Positions 29,440 through 30,732 of a DNA stretch of 30,732 nt are shown here, piece by piece. The stretch spans positions 1-30,732 of the IMG/VR virus record IMGVR_UViG_3300032805_000013. One strand, 5' to 3'. Numbering within the stretch: the first letter of the stretch is position 1; the number at the start of each line of letters is the position of its first letter. The stretch is from a virus. Under the pieces are notes generated by a model that worked only from the letters and a program-made list of their open reading frames with translations, was not told where the DNA came from and searched no databases. The position numbers and the translations under genes are program-made.

Positions 29440-29454
29440 GCTGTATGGTATAGT
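29426..29454 (+). promoter_or_regulatory. extended -10 promoter before the NusG-like gene
   Basis: TGGTATAGT (29446-29454) is an extended -10 box: TG, one base, then TATAGT, five of six to consensus. The -35 region 17 bases upstream (CAGATA, 29426-29431) is poor, which extended -10 promoters tolerate. The start would be about 29461, four bases before ATG 29465, giving an almost leaderless message; no Shine-Dalgarno site is present. Confidence 0.6.
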
Positions 29455-29464
29455 GGGCAGAAAA

Positions 29465-30004
29465 ATGCTGCTCACTAAAGGCAAGGTTGCTTCGTCTGAG
29501 CCGTGGAAGATTCTGGAAGTCGCACTCGGCCAATCACCCGATGTGCTCGCGCTTCGTCTTGCCAAAGAACTGAAACGCATCCACGAACCGGGAATCGAAG
29601 CTCTTGTGCCCATGAAGCGCAACGCGGACGGCGACCCGGAATGGATTGTCGAGCATGTCTACGTCCGAGGCGCAAATGGTTCCCTTGGACGGCTGGCGCG
29701 AACGCCGGGAATTGACTTCATCCGACCGGAAGCTGCCGATTCGAACTGGATTGCAGAACTCCTCAAGTACGAGCACTCCGTAGAGACAATGATCGACCCT
29801 GGCATGTTTGTGCGCGTCCTGACAGGCCCGTGCGCCCGGATGTGCGGACATGTAAAGGCAAATGCCGATGGAACCGTGACGGTCGCAATCCCCATGCGGA
29901 CCAAGCTGGTTACCTGCTATACCTACCCTGAAAATGTGCAACGAGTGAACGCCCCGCCAGAACTACAAACATTTTTCTTTCAATCGACGCTATTTTCCTC
30001 TTGA
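29465..30004 (+). CDS. NusG/RfaH-like transcription factor
   Basis: This is a 179-residue protein built like NusG. Residues about 14-90 resemble an NGN domain: WKILEVALGQ, a helix VLALRLAKELKRI, GIEALVPMKR, a strand WIVEHVYVRG in the place of the usual GYVFV segment, then LARTPGIDFI. Residues 112-140 are KOW-like: MFVRVLTGPCARMCGHV then DGTVTVAIPM. NusG proteins ride on RNA polymerase and suppress pausing; RfaH-type paralogues act on selected operons. In a phage it could serve antitermination. GTG 29453 is an alternative start but would lie ahead of the predicted transcription start. TGA overlaps the next -35 box. Confidence 0.7.
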   Translation: MLLTKGKVASSEPWKILEVALGQSPDVLALRLAKELKRIHEPGIEALVPMKRNADGDPEWIVEHVYVRGANGSLGRLARTPGIDFIRPEAADSNWIAELLKYEHSVETMIDPGMFVRVLTGPCARMCGHVKANADGTVTVAIPMRTKLVTCYTYPENVQRVNAPPELQTFFFQSTLFSS

Positions 30005-30030
30005 CACAATGTGGTACATTGCGGTAATTT
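30001..30030 (+). promoter_or_regulatory. sigma70 promoter with palindromic operator
   Basis: A perfect -35 box TTGACA (30001-30006) and TAATTT (30025-30030) are 18 bases apart. The spacer is filled by CAATGTGGTACATTG (30007-30021), a perfect 6-bp inverted repeat with a 3-base centre. A palindrome placed between the boxes is the classic operator position for a repressor, probably one of the two DNA-binding proteins encoded just downstream. Confidence 0.7.
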
Positions 30031-30039
30031 TGTTCCCGC

Positions 30040-30195
30040 ATGACAAAGCCATCGGAAACTATAAGGCTCAGGATTGACGCCGATCTGCTGAAGCGTATTG
30101 GCAAACGAGCCAAAGCGGAGCAGCGCACAGCGTCAAGCCTGATTCGGTACGCAGTCGTGAAATATCTGGAGGAAGCGTGCGAATCGGACAAGTAA
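30040..30195 (+). CDS. ribbon-helix-helix (CopG/Arc-type) regulator
   Basis: This is a 51-residue protein with the full RHH fold: strand ETIRLRID (6-13), helix ADLLKRIGKRAKAEQ (14-28), turn, and helix SSLIRYAVVKYLEEA (32-46). Such proteins dimerise, and the paired strand binds the major groove of short palindromes. The operator 10 bases upstream (30007-30021) is therefore a likely target and points to self-repression. The protein overlaps the next gene by 19 bases. Confidence 0.8.
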   Translation: MTKPSETIRLRIDADLLKRIGKRAKAEQRTASSLIRYAVVKYLEEACESDK

Positions 30196-30431
30196 TCAAG
30201 AAATGGCGGCTCGTCTCGAACATGGAGTGCAAGGAAGCGGCTGCGATGATCGGGCTTACCGAGTCCACGTTGCGGCGAATCGAGAAGGGTGTCGTGCCGG
30301 ACGGAAAAACACTTATCCAGTTGTGGATGTGGCTGATGGGAGATGGCGATGACGATATTTTACGACGAGAAGTTTCTGAAGTTACTGAAACAGAACATGA
30401 ACATGTCGCCGCACACCGTTCTTCTGATTAA
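30177..30431 (+). CDS. XRE/Cro-type helix-turn-helix regulator
   Basis: This gene encodes 84 residues from GTG 30177, behind GGAGGAAGC. Residues 2-55 have the Cro/C1 helix-turn-helix pattern: IGQVIKKWRL, then KEAAAMIGLTESTLRRIEKG (about 19-38) with the recognition helix at ESTLRRIEKG. The acidic C-terminus follows. Together with the RHH protein it makes a two-protein early switch under one promoter, as in Cro-like control circuits. The 3' end overlaps the next gene by 83 bases. Confidence 0.8.
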   Translation: MRIGQVIKKWRLVSNMECKEAAAMIGLTESTLRRIEKGVVPDGKTLIQLWMWLMGDGDDDILRREVSEVTETEHEHVAAHRSSD

Positions 30432-30534
30432 TAATCCGCTACACGCCTACTTGTGTACTGGCAAGGATTGCCGGGAACGAGTAAATCGAGAGGGAGCGAA
30501 TGAAGAAACGGACGCCGCCGACGCAGGGAACTAA
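30349..30534 (+). CDS. small hypothetical protein
   Basis: This gene encodes 61 residues from ATG 30349, six bases after GGGAG; ATG 30343 is in frame but lies on that site. The N-terminal half is hydrophobic and helical (IFYDEKFLKLLKQNMNM) and the C-terminal half is acidic and polar. It overlaps the HTH gene by 83 bases. No family is recognised. Confidence 0.5.
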   Translation: MTIFYDEKFLKLLKQNMNMSPHTVLLINNPLHAYLCTGKDCRERVNREGANEETDAADAGN

Positions 30535-30573
30535 CGGACTCATGCACGCCACGCTTTACGGGAGAAAAAAGCA

Positions 30574-30732
30574 ATGCCGCAAACATTGGCTGAAAAGATT
30601 GCTGAAGCCGCTGCTGAAATTGGTGATGTCGCCAAAGAAGGCAACAACGGCGAGTACACCTACATCCGAGCCTCGGACCTATTTCGGGAAGTTAGGAATC
30701 GTCTTTTCAAGCGAGGCGTCGTCATCATCCCA
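30574..30732 (+). CDS. 5' end of an ERF-family single-strand annealing protein (partial)
   Basis: Here 53 codons are seen before the window ends. The N-terminus has the ERF superfamily start: LAEKIAEAAAEIGDVAKEG, NGEYTYIRASDLFREVRNRLFKRGVVIIP (in parts), where the Y-x-Y-x-(R/K)-A-S and R-x-x-L-x-x-x-G-(V/L) pattern is typical. ERF proteins pair complementary DNA strands in phage recombination. GGGAG nine bases upstream supports ATG 30574. It starts the replication/recombination module that continues to the right. Confidence 0.75.
   Translation, partial: MPQTLAEKIAEAAAEIGDVAKEGNNGEYTYIRASDLFREVRNRLFKRGVVIIP

Noticed and set aside
30500-30732. Open frame from ATG 30500 to the window end
   Set aside because: It has a fair Shine-Dalgarno site, but from 30574 it overlaps the ERF gene in another frame and its Ser/Thr/Lys sequence looks out of frame.

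Overview
This window is almost certainly part of a tailed, short-tailed (podovirus-like) bacteriophage genome or a closely related prophage. It carries a large terminase, a long portal protein, a scaffold-like protein, an N4-gp56-family major capsid protein, adaptor-like and nozzle-like tail genes, a tail spike, and long helical proteins of the internal-virion type. There is no tape-measure or sheath gene. Nearly every gene is on the + strand, packed with ATGA/TAATG overlaps and clear Shine-Dalgarno sites. No tRNA, CRISPR array, insertion sequence or integrase was seen. Lipobox proteins suggest a diderm (Gram-negative-type) host, but the host cannot be named from the sequence.

Layout. 1-2.4 kb: the end of the replication/accessory module, with a DUF1376 (replication-initiator-like) gene carrying iteron-like repeats, an HNH nuclease and a HAD-like phosphatase in shifting frames, and a protein with a sigma-region-4-like helix-turn-helix. 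2.4-5.3 kb: a TPR-glycosyltransferase, a DUF2778/Tlde1-like L,D-transpeptidase-fold protein that may act on the cell wall, a membrane zinc-ribbon protein and a beta-rich virion protein. 5.3-7.4 kb: a run of small unknown genes ending in a good intrinsic terminator. 7.47-15 kb: a DUF6496-like small gene nested in the 5' end of the terminase gene, then terminase, portal, scaffold, capsid, a histidine phosphatase and two unknown genes. 15-20.7 kb: small beta-rich proteins, the tail spike, its partner and the adaptor. 20.7-22 kb: a cargo cassette of lipoprotein, methyltransferase and membrane protein. 22-28.6 kb: nozzle, a structural protein, lipoprotein, a small hydrophobic protein, a GNAT-like protein and internal-virion-type proteins. 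28.8-29.4 kb: small membrane proteins, possibly for lysis. 29.4-30.7 kb: a control region with a NusG-like protein, ribbon-helix-helix and XRE-type regulators, and the start of an ERF-type single-strand annealing protein cut by the window edge.

The most notable feature is a 20-bp element, consensus CGTGCYYTSAAANTWWAGYG, present ten times, only on the + strand and only at the heads of late transcription units (capsid, portal, tail spike and others). Its form (a conserved upstream block, an A/T stretch, then AG at a fixed place) resembles a promoter of a single-subunit (T7-type) RNA polymerase. In five copies a start codon follows at exactly 21 bases from the element's first base, and in a sixth at 22, which predicts nearly leaderless mRNAs. 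In contrast, the right-hand regulatory genes have ordinary sigma70-like promoters. This suggests a two-stage programme: host RNA polymerase for early genes and a phage-specific polymerase or factor, encoded outside this window, for late genes.
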